In this document: piece after piece, positions 17,317-27,377 of the stretch
How positions within the stretch are numbered: the stretch's first letter is position 1
Layout of the letters: every line of letters begins with the position of its first letter
Assembly: GCA_009659895.1 (NCBI GenBank)
Contig: PUXX01000027.1
Coordinates: 1-33,905, forward strand
From: Campylobacterota bacterium
GTDB taxonomy: Bacteria > Campylobacterota > Campylobacteria > Campylobacterales > Nitratiruptoraceae
Length of the DNA stretch: 33,905 nt
Reading direction: 5' to 3'
The notes under the pieces: generated by a model
The model's database searches: none
Told to the model about the DNA's origin: nothing
Seen by the model: only the letters and a program-made list of their open reading frames with translations
Made by a program: the position numbers and the translations under genes

Positions 17317-19209
17317 ATGAGAGCGATAAAGCATATATTTGGCTTGGTGGTGTTTGTGGTCGGTGTAGCCATGGCCCAGGTGCCCACTATCGATCCCAAT
17401 ATCGATATCATAGATATCCCCTATCCATCGCAGGACGAGTATGAGTATGTGGGAGGGTATGATACGATAGAGCCCATCACTTTCGCACTGGCCGATCAAA
17501 AGGTCTTTTTGGCCGATAGGAGGGATGGGGTCTATGTTTTGGACGTTGCGAATCCTGCATCGATCCAAAAGATCAAACTGATCCAAAGCACCTTGATGCG
17601 CAATATCAAAAAGCTCGAAGTCACTCCATATACGACAGAAGACGCGCAGAAGGTCTATACGATCTTTGGTGGATTTGAGTATGTGGAAAAGGAGGATGGT
17701 TTGGATAATTTTTATGCCGGAGTGGAGATACTTCAGGGCATTGAGCGAAAAAACATATTTGAGATTATGGAAATAAACAAAGTATTTAACTCTCTAAGTC
17801 GCGGTTTTACTGTTAAGTTTGGCGATTTCGATCTCATGGAGGTCACATATTTTCCCAATGGCGATCTTCGTTTGGCTGAGCTCTATTTGGGGCTTAACAT
17901 ATTTCATGGAAACTGGAAGCTCTTTAGCGAGCTGTATAAGGGGTTGGTCTATAAGCGTGCCGATAATAGCTATTACGCAGAACAAAAAAATATATATTTA
18001 TTTTTAACCGATAAAAATATCTCTATTATTGATGTAGAGTGTATAAAAAATGATGTTTTCGAAGACGATATCTTCGTGGTCTTACAAATTGATAGAACCG
18101 GTGGTCTATTTGTAGTGGGTGAAGATGGGAATAGGAAGTTTTTCATGCCGTTTGAGGGCATCCAAGGTATGGTGGCACAAAAACACAATGAATCCATAGG
18201 CTCCAGCCTTGCCGATCTCTTTTTGGTCAGAGCGCGGCTTTTTGTACTCACTTCCAAAGATATCTTCATCTACAATTTTGGCTACGATAGACCGACGCAA
18301 AAAAATCTCTTGAAGCTTGTTGCTAGGATACGGCTTTCGCATCCGGCTAAATCTTTTTCTATCGATGGTGATAGGCTCTATGCGGTCGAGGGAGAAGAGG
18401 GGGTGGAGGTGTTTGATATCTCCGATGTAGCTCATCCCTTTTTGAGAGGCTATATCGGCACCTACGCTACCCTGGCGCAAGGAAGCGAAGAGCTTGTCTA
18501 CATTCTCAATCCCGATACCGGACTCAAAATCTACAAAAGAGTGGGTGAGAGCTCCAGTTCGTCCAGCAGCACTTCAAGCTCTAGCAGCAGCTCGACTTCT
18601 AGCTCAAATTCGTCTAGCAGCAGCACTTCAAGTAGCGCTTCAAGCTCAAGTACCAGCTCCAGTGAGCAAAGCTCCACATCCAGCAGCTCATCTTCGGCGC
18701 AGGATCAAGTGGGAGGAGATGGTATCCTAGGCCCTGCCTTTTTGTCAGAGCTCCTTGGTGAGGAGTTCAAAGTCAATGGCTATTTCTACCATTTTGGCAA
18801 TGGGGCATTTGACTGGATCTACATCTCTTCTAGCAAAGCTTTCGTCGCAAAACTAGAGGGTATGGATGAGCAAGGCTATTTTAGATGGACCAATCTTCGA
18901 TCCCTTGTGGGTGATGTGGATCTTTACTACGAGCCGGCTGCAAGAGCGGGCATCATAGAGCTCAAAAATGTCTCCTACGAAGCTCCGGCCTATCTCAAGG
19001 CCCTCGATGGCAAGGTACTTGAGGCTGATGGATACTTTTTCAACTACGGCAACGGTGCATTCGACTGGCTCTATCTCTCCAGCTCCGGCAGACTTTTGGC
19101 CAAGCTTGAGGGTATGGATGATCGAGGCTATTTTGTCTGGACCCAGATCGAAGATCTTGTGGATTTTGAGTTTGATGGGGAGCGGTTGCGTATAGATCCC
19201 AAGGAGTAG
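17317..19209 (+). CDS. Secreted LVIVD-type protein with Ser-rich linker and two C-terminal FDW repeats
   Basis: Signal peptide MRAIKHIFGLVVFVVGVAMAQ; GVYVLDVANPASIQKI and GVEVFDISDVAHPFLRGYI LVIVD-like units; Ser-rich segment then duplicated GYFYHFGNGAFDWIYISSS... module; strong SD AAGGAGG. Confidence 0.8.
   Translation: MRAIKHIFGLVVFVVGVAMAQVPTIDPNIDIIDIPYPSQDEYEYVGGYDTIEPITFALADQKVFLADRRDGVYVLDVANPASIQKIKLIQSTLMRNIKKLEVTPYTTEDAQKVYTIFGGFEYVEKEDGLDNFYAGVEILQGIERKNIFEIMEINKVFNSLSRGFTVKFGDFDLMEVTYFPNGDLRLAELYLGLNIFHGNWKLFSELYKGLVYKRADNSYYAEQKNIYLFLTDKNISIIDVECIKNDVFEDDIFVVLQIDRTGGLFVVGEDGNRKFFMPFEGIQGMVAQKHNESIGSSLADLFLVRARLFVLTSKDIFIYNFGYDRPTQKNLLKLVARIRLSHPAKSFSIDGDRLYAVEGEEGVEVFDISDVAHPFLRGYIGTYATLAQGSEELVYILNPDTGLKIYKRVGESSSSSSSTSSSSSSSTSSSNSSSSSTSSSASSSSTSSSEQSSTSSSSSSAQDQVGGDGILGPAFLSELLGEEFKVNGYFYHFGNGAFDWIYISSSKAFVAKLEGMDEQGYFRWTNLRSLVGDVDLYYEPAARAGIIELKNVSYEAPAYLKALDGKVLEADGYFFNYGNGAFDWLYLSSSGRLLAKLEGMDDRGYFVWTQIEDLVDFEFDGERLRIDPKE
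18550..18696 (+). repeat. Serine-rich low-complexity linker (49 codons) inside the 17317..19209 CDS
   Basis: SSSSSSTSSSSSSSTSSSNSSSSSTSSSASSSSTSSSEQSSTSSSSSS encoded with a mixture of AGC/TCC/TCG/TCA/AGT/TCT codons. Confidence 0.95.
18778..18888 (+). repeat. FDW repeat unit 1 (37 codons)
   Basis: GYFYHFGNGAFDWIYISSSKAFVAKLEGMDEQGYFRW; 25/37 identical to unit 2 by hand alignment. Confidence 0.85.
19030..19140 (+). repeat. FDW repeat unit 2 (37 codons)
   Basis: GYFFNYGNGAFDWLYLSSSGRLLAKLEGMDDRGYFVW; same length as unit 1, offset 252 bp. Confidence 0.85.
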
Positions 19210-19285
19210 TTTTGAGTTTTTGCCACATAGATAGCTCACATTTTTGGAATATTTTGCTACTATTAGGATAAAAAAAGGAGTAGCA

Positions 19286-19537
19286 ATGCATCTAGATCAA
19301 CTCACAAGTATCGATGAGCTCTATGTGGTGTGTGAGTGCGCCAATGTCACCTACAAGGAGATCCTAGACGCCATCAAGGCCGGACATTGCGACATGGAAT
19401 CACTCATGGATGCCACAAACGCCGGTATGGGCTGCAAGAAGTGCCGATCCAAGGAGTACGATCCGGCCGATGAGCGGGCAATCCATCTAGATGAGATCTT
19501 GGCTTTGGCCAAAGCCGAGGGGCTTTGCAAGGACTAG
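19286..19537 (+). CDS. BFD-like [2Fe-2S]-binding domain protein
   Basis: ATG 19286 after [46 protein letters not shown] with CxC...CxxC arrangement. Confidence 0.8.
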   Translation: MHLDQLTSIDELYVVCECANVTYKEILDAIKAGHCDMESLMDATNAGMGCKKCRSKEYDPADERAIHLDEILALAKAEGLCKD

Positions 19538-20112
19538 AAGCGATTGGGCTGAGGGGAGGTCACTAAGCTAAAGAACTCCTCTCTTGTTTTGAGGTTCTCC
19601 TTGAAGACACCTCGCAGTGCGGAGCTAACAGTCGTGGAGCAGATCTTCTCCACCCCACGCATCTCCATGCACATATGGCGAGCCTGCAAGACCACCGCCA
19701 CGCCTTTTGGATTGACCGTCTCCATCAGTGCGTCGGCTATCTGTTCTGTCATCTGCTCTTGGATCTGAAGCCGTCTGGCAAAGACCTCCACCATCCTGGG
19801 GATTTTGGACAGACCCACCACCTTGCCGTCGGGGATGTAGGCTACGTGGGCTCTGCCGATAATAGGGAGGAGATGGTGTTCGCACAAAGAGTAGAACTCT
19901 ATATCCCTTACTAGTACCATCTCGTCGTTGGTGGAGCTAAAAAGAGCCTCACCCAAGATCTCTTTTGGGTCTTGATGGTATCCTTGAGTCAGATGCAAGA
20001 AGGCTTTGTAGACCCTCTGGGGAGTCTTGAGGAGGCCCTCTCTATCTGGATCTTCTCCTATGATTGTGAGTATGGTACGTACCGCCTCTTCGAATGATTT
20101 TTTCTCTTCCAT
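19534..20112 (-). CDS. folE: GTP cyclohydrolase I
   Basis: [78 protein letters not shown]. Confidence 0.97.
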   Translation of the reverse strand: MEEKKSFEEAVRTILTIIGEDPDREGLLKTPQRVYKAFLHLTQGYHQDPKEILGEALFSSTNDEMVLVRDIEFYSLCEHHLLPIIGRAHVAYIPDGKVVGLSKIPRMVEVFARRLQIQEQMTEQIADALMETVNPKGVAVVLQARHMCMEMRGVEKICSTTVSSALRGVFKENLKTREEFFSLVTSPQPNRF

Positions 20113-20191
20113 CGACGCTCCAAACTTTTTTGATCCATTTTAACACAAAATTTTGATAAAATAAGGACTAAATTTTTCACAAAGGGACTCA

Positions 20192-21502
20192 ATGGAGATT
20201 AAAGCCACCAAGATTGACAACGCCAACGCAAAAGTAGAAGCGAAAATCACAAAAGAGGAGATCGCAAAAAAGAGCGAAAGCATTGCCAAAGAGCTTGCAA
20301 AGACTATGAATATCCCAGGATTTCGCAAGGGCAAGGTTCCCGTAGCTGTAGTGAAGAAACGCTATGGAGACAAGATCGACCAAGACGCCGAAGCAGAGCT
20401 CATTCGTCAAGCCATAGATAAGGCTTTGGAGGATCTTGGCGTATCGAAGGAGGATATGCTAGGAGAGCCGGTCTTTACGAAGTTTGAAAAGGGTGATGAG
20501 GGGATAGAGATGGAGCTGGAGATCGGCCTAAGACCCCAGATAGATATTGAAGGCTACGAAGATCTCATCCCAGATTTCGAAGAGCCAGAAGTCAGTGACG
20601 AAGAGGTCCAAAAGCGCCTTGAGGAGCTTGCTGAGTCTATGGCACAGTTTGTGGAAAATCCAAGACGCAAGGTGGCCAAAGAGGGCGATCTGGTAGTGAT
20701 TGATTTCAAAGGGCGACTAGAAGATGGTACCCCTATTGAGGGAGGAAGCGCCGAAAACTTTGAGCTAAGACTGGGAAGCGGGCAGTTTATCCCAGGGTTT
20801 GAGGAGCAGATCGTCGGGATGAACAAGGGTGAGACCAAGACCATCGAAGTCACCTTCCCCGAAGATTATCCCAACAAGGATCTAGCTGGCAAGAAGGCCC
20901 TCTTTGACGTGACACTCCACGCTATCAAGGAGAAAGAAAAAGTAGAGCTCAACGACGATCTGGCCAAAAAGATGCTTCCACAAAAAGAGGATGCGACCCT
21001 GGAGGATGTCAAGGCCGAGATCAAGAAACAGCTCAAAGCCGAGAAGCTCTCCAGGCTCTACAACGAAGAGCTCAAGCCAAAGCTTTTGGAAGCTTTGGTG
21101 GAGAAGTTTGAGTTTGATCTGCCCAAAAACATCGTCGAGCAAGAGATCGATGTCCAGCTCAACAACAAAGCGGCCCAGATGAGCGAAGAGGAGATCAAGG
21201 AGCTTAGAGAAAATGAAGACAAGCTCAAAGCCCTCCGTGAGGAGCTTCGCCCAGAGGCCGAGAAAAGTGTCAAGGCCACCTTCATCGTCGACGCCTTGGC
21301 TAAGGCGGAGAATATAAAAGTAGATGACCAAGAGGTGGTCCAGACCATCTACTATGAAGCACTTCAGATGGGCAGAAACCCTCAAGAGATCCTCGATGCA
21401 TATCAGAAGCAGGGGCTCTTGCCCGCTATCAAGATGGCTATGATCGAAGATCGACTCCTGAGCCATCTGCTTGGCAAAAAACTCAAAAAAGAGGAACAAT
21501 GA
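20192..21502 (+). CDS. tig: Trigger factor
   Basis: N-terminal ribosome-binding region [19 protein letters not shown], PPIase region [49 protein letters not shown]. Confidence 0.97.
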   Translation: MEIKATKIDNANAKVEAKITKEEIAKKSESIAKELAKTMNIPGFRKGKVPVAVVKKRYGDKIDQDAEAELIRQAIDKALEDLGVSKEDMLGEPVFTKFEKGDEGIEMELEIGLRPQIDIEGYEDLIPDFEEPEVSDEEVQKRLEELAESMAQFVENPRRKVAKEGDLVVIDFKGRLEDGTPIEGGSAENFELRLGSGQFIPGFEEQIVGMNKGETKTIEVTFPEDYPNKDLAGKKALFDVTLHAIKEKEKVELNDDLAKKMLPQKEDATLEDVKAEIKKQLKAEKLSRLYNEELKPKLLEALVEKFEFDLPKNIVEQEIDVQLNNKAAQMSEEEIKELRENEDKLKALREELRPEAEKSVKATFIVDALAKAENIKVDDQEVVQTIYYEALQMGRNPQEILDAYQKQGLLPAIKMAMIEDRLLSHLLGKKLKKEEQ

Positions 21503-22089
21503 GCTACTATGTCCCATTTGTCATAGAGCGCACGGGGAGGGGCGAGCGAAGCTACGATATCTACTCAAGGCTGCTCAAGGATCGCATCGTCATGCTCAGC
21601 GGTGAGATCAACGACGCCGTCGCCTCTTCCATCGTGGCTCAGCTGCTCTTTTTGGAAGCAGAAGATCCTGATAAGGATATCTACCTCTACATCAACTCCC
21701 CAGGTGGAGTGATCACCAGCGGGATGAGCATCTACGATACCATGAACTACATCAAGCCCGACGTCTCCACCATCTGTATAGGCCAAGCTGCTAGTATGGG
21801 GGCTTTTTTGCTCAGCTCGGGAGCCAAGGGCAAGCGCTACGCCCTGCCTCACGCGCGCATCATGATCCATCAGCCCCTTGGGGGAGCCCAGGGCCAGGCT
21901 ACCGATATCGAGATCCAGGCCAAGGAGATCTTGCGCCTTAAAAAGATTCTCAACGAGATCTTGGCCCAAAATACCGGTCAAAGCGTCAAGAAGATCGCCC
22001 GAGATACGGAGCGAGACTTCTATATGAGTGCCGAAGAGGCCAAAGAATACGGCATTATCGATCAGGTATTGGAAAAAAGCGCTCGATGA
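21499..22089 (+). CDS. clpP: ATP-dependent Clp protease proteolytic subunit
   Basis: [45 protein letters not shown] active-site Ser, [10 protein letters not shown] active-site His; ATGA overlap with tig. Confidence 0.98.
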   Translation: MSYYVPFVIERTGRGERSYDIYSRLLKDRIVMLSGEINDAVASSIVAQLLFLEAEDPDKDIYLYINSPGGVITSGMSIYDTMNYIKPDVSTICIGQAASMGAFLLSSGAKGKRYALPHARIMIHQPLGGAQGQATDIEIQAKEILRLKKILNEILAQNTGQSVKKIARDTERDFYMSAEEAKEYGIIDQVLEKSAR

Positions 22090-22607
22090 TACGCCAGATC
22101 ATCACCTATCCCGACAAGCGGCTCTTCATGCGCTCAAACGAAGTGGAGCATTTTGATCAGGAGCTCCACAGGCTCTTGGACGATATGTACGAGACCATGA
22201 GAGCCAAAAACGGCATAGGCCTAGCTGCCATCCAGGTGGCAGTACCTCTGCGTGCTCTCATCATCAATCTCCCCGACGAAGAGGGCAACCAGCACAAAGA
22301 GGATCTTTTGGAGATCATCAATCCCAAAATAGTCCAATCCAAAGGAAGCATCGTCTATACCGAAGGGTGCTTGAGTGTGCCTGAATACTATGAGGATGTG
22401 GAGCGGTCGGAGTGGGTGAGGGTGGAGTATCAGGATCGATATGGCAACCCCAAGAGTCTTGAGGCCGAGGGACTCTTGGCCGTGGCCCTTCAGCATGAGA
22501 TGGACCATCTAGATGGCCATCTCTTTATCGAAAAGCTTCCCTATCTCAAGCGCAAAAAATTTGAAAAAGAGTGGAAGAAGAAGGCCAGGGTGAAGGTGAA
22601 GCGTTGA
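22086..22607 (+). CDS. def: Peptide deformylase
   Basis: [47 protein letters not shown]. Confidence 0.98.
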   Translation: MIRQIITYPDKRLFMRSNEVEHFDQELHRLLDDMYETMRAKNGIGLAAIQVAVPLRALIINLPDEEGNQHKEDLLEIINPKIVQSKGSIVYTEGCLSVPEYYEDVERSEWVRVEYQDRYGNPKSLEAEGLLAVALQHEMDHLDGHLFIEKLPYLKRKKFEKEWKKKARVKVKR

Positions 22608-24088
22608 GACGGCTTCTTTGCGCTACCCTAGATGGGGTAGAGGCAAGGGTGGTGGAGGTGGAGAGCAGCTTTTTAAGGGCTCTGCCCTCCTTTAGTATCG
22701 TAGGTCTTGCCTCCAACTCCATCCAAGAGGCCAAAGAGCGGGTCAAATCGGCCCTGCAAGCTTGTGGATTCTCCTTTCCTCCCAAGAAGATCACCATCAA
22801 TCTGGCTCCCAGTGACCTTAAAAAGAGTGGAAGTCATTTTGATTTGGCTATCGCGCTCTCCATTGCCTTGCAAAAAGAGCGTCTCGATATGGAAGATATC
22901 TTTATTTTCGGTGAATTGGGACTTGATGGGACGATCAAGGAGAGTAGAGATATCTTCCCTATCGTCTTATCCCTAGCCAAAAGACCCGTGAGGATCTTCG
23001 CTCCAAGGAGCGCTGCCAAGAAGCTTAGCGCCATCCCCAACGTCACCCTCTATAGCGCTTCGCACCTTCAAGAAGCGATCGATATCTTCACTCACAAGAG
23101 GCTCATCCCAGAGCCAAAGAGAGAGTTTGACTACCCAAAAGTGGGCGACGCCTACTACACGACCCACTATCCTCTGGATTTCAAAGAGGTGCTTGGCCAG
23201 TCCATGGCCAAGCGAGCGGCCATGATCGCAGCTGCTGGGATGCACAATATCTTGTTTGAGGGCAGCCCTGGCAGTGGCAAGAGCATGATCGTCAAGCGTA
23301 TGCGCTATATTCTGCCTCCCATGAGGATCGATGAGATCTTGGAGGTAGCGAAGATGGAAGCACTAGAGGGCAAGGAGCCCACATTCACTCCCCTGCGTCC
23401 CTTTAGATCCCCTCACCACTCATCGTCTAAGGCCAGTCTCTTTGGTGGTGGAAGCACGGCAGCTAGACCAGGAGAGGTGGCGCTGGCCCATCTTGGGATA
23501 CTGTTTTTTGATGAGTTGCCCCACTTTAGCAAGAGTGCGCTGGAGGCTTTGAGAGAGCCTCTGCAAGATAGGCGAGTGCTCATCTCCAGAGTCCAGGCCA
23601 AGGTGGAGTATCCTACCAAGTTTCTCTTCGCAGCCGCTCAAAACCCCTGTCCTTGTGGCAATCTTTTTAGCACTACTCAAGAGTGTCGCTGTAGCGAGGT
23701 GGAGATCAGGCGCTACAAGGGCCGCTTGAGTGAGCCCTTGCTGGATAGGATTGAGCTTTATGTGCGGATGGATCGAAGTGATCCTACAGATGAGGCAGAT
23801 ATAGACTCTGCCCAGATTCATGAGCAGATCCTCCAGGCCTTTGGCTTTCGTCTAAGACGTGGACAGAAGGAGTTCAATGGCTGGCTGGATGAGGCGCAGA
23901 TAGAGCATTACTGCACGATGGAGGATGAGGCGAAAGAGATACTAGAGCGATCGGCCAAGAGTATGGGACTCTCCCAGCGATCCATCGCCAATATCAAAAA
24001 GGTAGCCCGCACCATCGCAGATCTGGCTCAAAAGGATCTCATCACCAAAAAGGAGATCCTGGAAGCTTTTGGGTATCGAAGACGATGA
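22604..24088 (+). CDS. comM: YifB/ComM-family Mg-chelatase-like AAA ATPase (TTG start)
   Basis: In-frame TTG 22604 overlapping the def stop; [55 protein letters not shown]. Confidence 0.92.
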   Translation: MRRLLCATLDGVEARVVEVESSFLRALPSFSIVGLASNSIQEAKERVKSALQACGFSFPPKKITINLAPSDLKKSGSHFDLAIALSIALQKERLDMEDIFIFGELGLDGTIKESRDIFPIVLSLAKRPVRIFAPRSAAKKLSAIPNVTLYSASHLQEAIDIFTHKRLIPEPKREFDYPKVGDAYYTTHYPLDFKEVLGQSMAKRAAMIAAAGMHNILFEGSPGSGKSMIVKRMRYILPPMRIDEILEVAKMEALEGKEPTFTPLRPFRSPHHSSSKASLFGGGSTAARPGEVALAHLGILFFDELPHFSKSALEALREPLQDRRVLISRVQAKVEYPTKFLFAAAQNPCPCGNLFSTTQECRCSEVEIRRYKGRLSEPLLDRIELYVRMDRSDPTDEADIDSAQIHEQILQAFGFRLRRGQKEFNGWLDEAQIEHYCTMEDEAKEILERSAKSMGLSQRSIANIKKVARTIADLAQKDLITKKEILEAFGYRRR

Positions 24089-25047
24089 AAGACAGATATT
24101 TTATCTCCATCACCACCGTCCATGGCACCAAGCACTATAGTGTACGCCAGATCATCAAGCATCTCATAGGAGGGCTGCTGCTTTTGGTGATCGCAGCCTT
24201 TGGGGTGGGGTATTTTTATATCGACTATCTCCACTCCAAAGGAGAACAACTAGAAAAAGAAAAAAGTGCCCTCCATCGCCAAAGCCAAGAGCTTGCCGAA
24301 GAGCTGAGGGCTCTTAATCTCAGGCTTCTTGAGAAAAAGAGCCAGCTAGAGACTCTTGGCTCCAAGATAGATGACCTAGAGGCCAAGCTTCAGCTCAAAG
24401 AGGAGTTTTTCAAGCCACCCACCGATATCAAACGTCTAAGCCCTCAGGATAGAGCCCTTATCCTGGATCTGGTCCCATCGGGCAGCCCGGTCCCAAAACT
24501 CACCATCTCCGCCCCCTTTGGATGGCGCAAGCATCCCATCCTCAAAAAAAGAGAACTCCATCCTGGCATCGACATCAGCGGATCTGGGACGATCCCTATT
24601 AGAGCCACTGCCTATGGGATCGTCTCTCAAGCTAGGATAAGCCGCTATGGATACGGCAACGTGGTGCGTATCAATCATCTCTTTGGGTTCAAGACCCTCT
24701 ACGCCCATCTTCGCAAGATCGTCGTCAAAAAAGGTGATTTTATAAAAAAAGGTGATATTATAGGCTATATGGGAAATAGCGGGCTTAGCACCGGGCAGCA
24801 CCTCCACTACGAGGTACGCTACGACTCAAAGCCCCTCAATCCCTACCATTTCATCAAATGGAGTGAAAATGACTTTTATACAATCTTCAAAAAAGAGAGG
24901 CGAGTGCCATGGGAATCTTTGGTAAAAGCGCTCACAACCATCCCGTCTCTAAAGAGACCACCGTCATTTCGGCCCAAGCAAGAGTCGTCGGAGAGTTCGA
25001 GCTCGACTCAAACCTCCACATCGATGGGGAGGTCGAAGGCAAAGTGA
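24085..25047 (+). CDS. Membrane-anchored M23-family (LytM) peptidase
   Basis: N-terminal TM, coiled coil, ISAPFGWRKHPILKKRELHPGIDISG, STGQHLHYEVRYD. Confidence 0.92.
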   Translation: MKDRYFISITTVHGTKHYSVRQIIKHLIGGLLLLVIAAFGVGYFYIDYLHSKGEQLEKEKSALHRQSQELAEELRALNLRLLEKKSQLETLGSKIDDLEAKLQLKEEFFKPPTDIKRLSPQDRALILDLVPSGSPVPKLTISAPFGWRKHPILKKRELHPGIDISGSGTIPIRATAYGIVSQARISRYGYGNVVRINHLFGFKTLYAHLRKIVVKKGDFIKKGDIIGYMGNSGLSTGQHLHYEVRYDSKPLNPYHFIKWSENDFYTIFKKERRVPWESLVKALTTIPSLKRPPSFRPKQESSESSSSTQTSTSMGRSKAK

Positions 25048-25307
25048 CCAGCACCAAAGCGGTCTCTATCGGCAAGAGCGGGAAGTTTCGAGGAGAGATC
25101 AGCGCCGCCAAGGTAGTGATCAGTGGAATGGTGCTAGGGAGTATCGACTGCGACGTGGCGGAGATACTTAGTGGTGGTAGAGTGGTGGGGGATGTGTGTG
25201 CGAAGAAGTTCATCATTCAAGAGAGCGGGGTGTTTGATGGGGTGTGCAAGCACAAAGAGGAGGCCAAGCCCCAAGAGCCTCAGCAAATAGAGCTCAAGGA
25301 GTCCTAA
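24909..25307 (+). CDS. Bactofilin
   Basis: ETTVISAQARVVGEFELDSNLHIDGEVEGKVTSTKAVSIGKSGKFRGEISAAKVVISGMVLGSIDCDVAEIL, the right-handed beta-helix repeat of bactofilins (CcmA-like); overlaps the M23 gene. Confidence 0.93.
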   Translation: MGIFGKSAHNHPVSKETTVISAQARVVGEFELDSNLHIDGEVEGKVTSTKAVSIGKSGKFRGEISAAKVVISGMVLGSIDCDVAEILSGGRVVGDVCAKKFIIQESGVFDGVCKHKEEAKPQEPQQIELKES

Positions 25308-26353
25308 GCCCCAAAAGCCGCTACCGTCCACTTGGTGACGAAGTAGCCTCCTACCATGAGCCAGACGGCCATGAGCGCAGCCAACGCCACCGGCTTGGCA
25401 CCTGCTTGCTTGAACTTCTCCACGCTGGTCTCCATACCAAGCGCCGTCATCGCCATAGTCAGCAAGAAGGTATCAAAATCGTTGATCCATCCGATGATGG
25501 GCTTGACCTGTTCGATGTCGTGGATGAGGGAGTTGACCCCGGCCATGACGATGAACCAGACCGCAAACCAAGGAATGGAGATTTTGAATTTGCTCTTTTC
25601 TGCCTCTTTGGCGCTGCTTTTGGATATCAAGATCCCAAGGATGATGAGCAGGGGCGCTATCATCATGACTCTGGTCATCTTCACGATCACTGCGTTGTCC
25701 GCCGCCGCTCCTCCGATGGCTCCTCCCGCCGCTACCACTTGGGCCACTTCATGGACCGTGCCGCCGACATAGATCCCGTAAGTGGCCGGATCCATATCCA
25801 AGATACCGGCTTTGTAAAGGGCTGGGTAGGTGAACATGGCGATGGTGCCAAAGAGCACCACCGTCCCTACCGCCACGGCGCTTTTGTAGGGCTCGGCCTT
25901 GAGCACCGGCTCCGTGGCAAGCACCGCCGCCGCGCCGCAGACGCTGGATCCACTGGCACAAAGAATTGAGGTATCTCGATCGAGCTTGAAGAGCTTGACT
26001 CCAGCCCACCATCCAAGAACGAATGTGGTGCTCAGCATCACCACCGAGACGATGAGCCCTGCCATGCCGACTTCTGCGATCTGTTGGAAGGTGATGCGAA
26101 AGCCGTAGAGTATGATGGCGAAGCGCAGGAGCTGTTTGGAGCTAAAGACGATGCCCGGCACCCACTCTTTTGGGATGTGGCTGCGCAAGGTGTTGGCGTA
26201 GAACATCCCGATGACGATACCGATGATAAGAGGGCTGATGGCCAGCTTCTTGATAAATCCCACCTCCGAGATCTGAATCGCCGCAATGGTGAAAAGGGCG
26301 ACGAAAAGGATCCCGTTGAGGGTATATTTGATGTTTTCCTTGCTAAACGCCAT
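25304..26353 (-). CDS. yeiH: YeiH/UPF0324-family putative sulfate/anion exporter
   Basis: Polytopic; LRFAIILYGFRITFQQIAEVG, SILCASGSSVCGAAAVLATEPVLKA, IYVGGTVHEVAQVVAAG. Confidence 0.9.
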   Translation of the reverse strand: MAFSKENIKYTLNGILFVALFTIAAIQISEVGFIKKLAISPLIIGIVIGMFYANTLRSHIPKEWVPGIVFSSKQLLRFAIILYGFRITFQQIAEVGMAGLIVSVVMLSTTFVLGWWAGVKLFKLDRDTSILCASGSSVCGAAAVLATEPVLKAEPYKSAVAVGTVVLFGTIAMFTYPALYKAGILDMDPATYGIYVGGTVHEVAQVVAAGGAIGGAAADNAVIVKMTRVMMIAPLLIILGILISKSSAKEAEKSKFKISIPWFAVWFIVMAGVNSLIHDIEQVKPIIGWINDFDTFLLTMAMTALGMETSVEKFKQAGAKPVALAALMAVWLMVGGYFVTKWTVAAFGA

Positions 26354-26459
26354 ACCGCTCCTTTTAGTTTCATTAATGCGTTATTATAAATCCTTTCGTT
26401 TAATAAGTAAAATAAATAAAATGTTATATAATATTAAAAATTTTTGAAAAAGGGTGGGG

Positions 26460-27377
26460 ATGAAAATAACGCTGCGCCAAATGGAGCTCTTTTTGGAGGT
26501 GGCAAAGATAGGACACTTAACCCAAGTGGCGAAGAAATTTGGACTGAGCCAGTCGGCGGTGTCGATGTCGCTCAAGGAGCTGGAGTCGATTTTGGGTTGT
26601 AAGCTCTTTGAGAGAGTGCAAAAGAAGCTGGTGCTCAACGAAAAGGGAAGGGCCTTTTTCGAAGAGATCGAGCCTCTTATCATGCGCCTTCGAGATATCG
26701 AGGCAGAGTTCATGAGCCAGGAGAACAAAGGAAAACTGGTCGTGGGGGCCAGTACCACCATAGCCGACTATATCTTGCCCAATATCATCTGCGAATATAT
26801 GGAGCGTTACCCAGAAGTCAAAATCTCCATGAAGATCGGCAACACCGCCGAGGTGATGGAGATGGCAAGAAGCGGCGAGGTGGACCTTGGCTACATCGAA
26901 GGGGAGATATTTTGTCCCGAGTGCCACATCACGCCGATGGGCAAGGACGAGCTGGTCGTGGTGACGGGAGATAAGAAGCTGGCGAAAAAGAAAGAGCACT
27001 ATATCGACACACTCTTGCCAAAGAAGTGGATATTGCGCGAGGAGGGGAGCGGTACCAAGGGAGAGTTCATCAAGCGTCTTGGCAAATTCGCCGCCGATCT
27101 CAATATCTACCTGGAACTCCGCCACACCGAAGCGATTATTAGCGTGCTCAAAGAAGTAGAAGATAGTCTTAGTTGTGTCAGCAAGATAGCCGTCAGAGAC
27201 AGGATCGAAAAAGGAGAGCTTTTTGAGCTTAAAATCAAAGGCTTCGAGTTTGGAAGGGACTTCTACCAAGTCTACTACAAGGACAAGTACCAAAGCGATC
27301 TGTTCAAGAAATTTAGCCTCTTTGCAAGAAGTAAATTCGCCCAAGCCTTAGGAGAGAGATATGAAGAATCTGTTTGA
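26460..27377 (+). CDS. LysR-family transcriptional regulator (YeiE-like by context)
   Basis: MKITLRQMELFLEVAKIGHLTQVAKKFGLSQSAVSMSLKELESILGCKLFERVQKKLVLNEKG HTH; divergent from yeiH; ATG 26460 preferred over GTG 26454. Confidence 0.92.
   Translation: MKITLRQMELFLEVAKIGHLTQVAKKFGLSQSAVSMSLKELESILGCKLFERVQKKLVLNEKGRAFFEEIEPLIMRLRDIEAEFMSQENKGKLVVGASTTIADYILPNIICEYMERYPEVKISMKIGNTAEVMEMARSGEVDLGYIEGEIFCPECHITPMGKDELVVVTGDKKLAKKKEHYIDTLLPKKWILREEGSGTKGEFIKRLGKFAADLNIYLELRHTEAIISVLKEVEDSLSCVSKIAVRDRIEKGELFELKIKGFEFGRDFYQVYYKDKYQSDLFKKFSLFARSKFAQALGERYEESV

Noticed and set aside
18550-18696. Ser tract as a hypermutable microsatellite / phase-variable repeat
   Set aside because: Codons are mixed with no uniform repeat unit, so slippage-based phase variation is unlikely.
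18494-18730. 78-aa Ala/Leu-rich ORF in another frame across the Ser-rich linker
   Set aside because: Frame-shifted reading of the AGC/TCN tract; no independent start signal or similarity.
20882-21517. 211-aa antisense ORF opposite tig
   Set aside because: Leu/Phe-rich translation is the expected shadow of the Glu/Lys-rich trigger factor codons.
26517-27344. 275-aa antisense ORF opposite the LysR regulator
   Set aside because: Complement of a clear LysR protein; His/Leu-rich translation with no domain.
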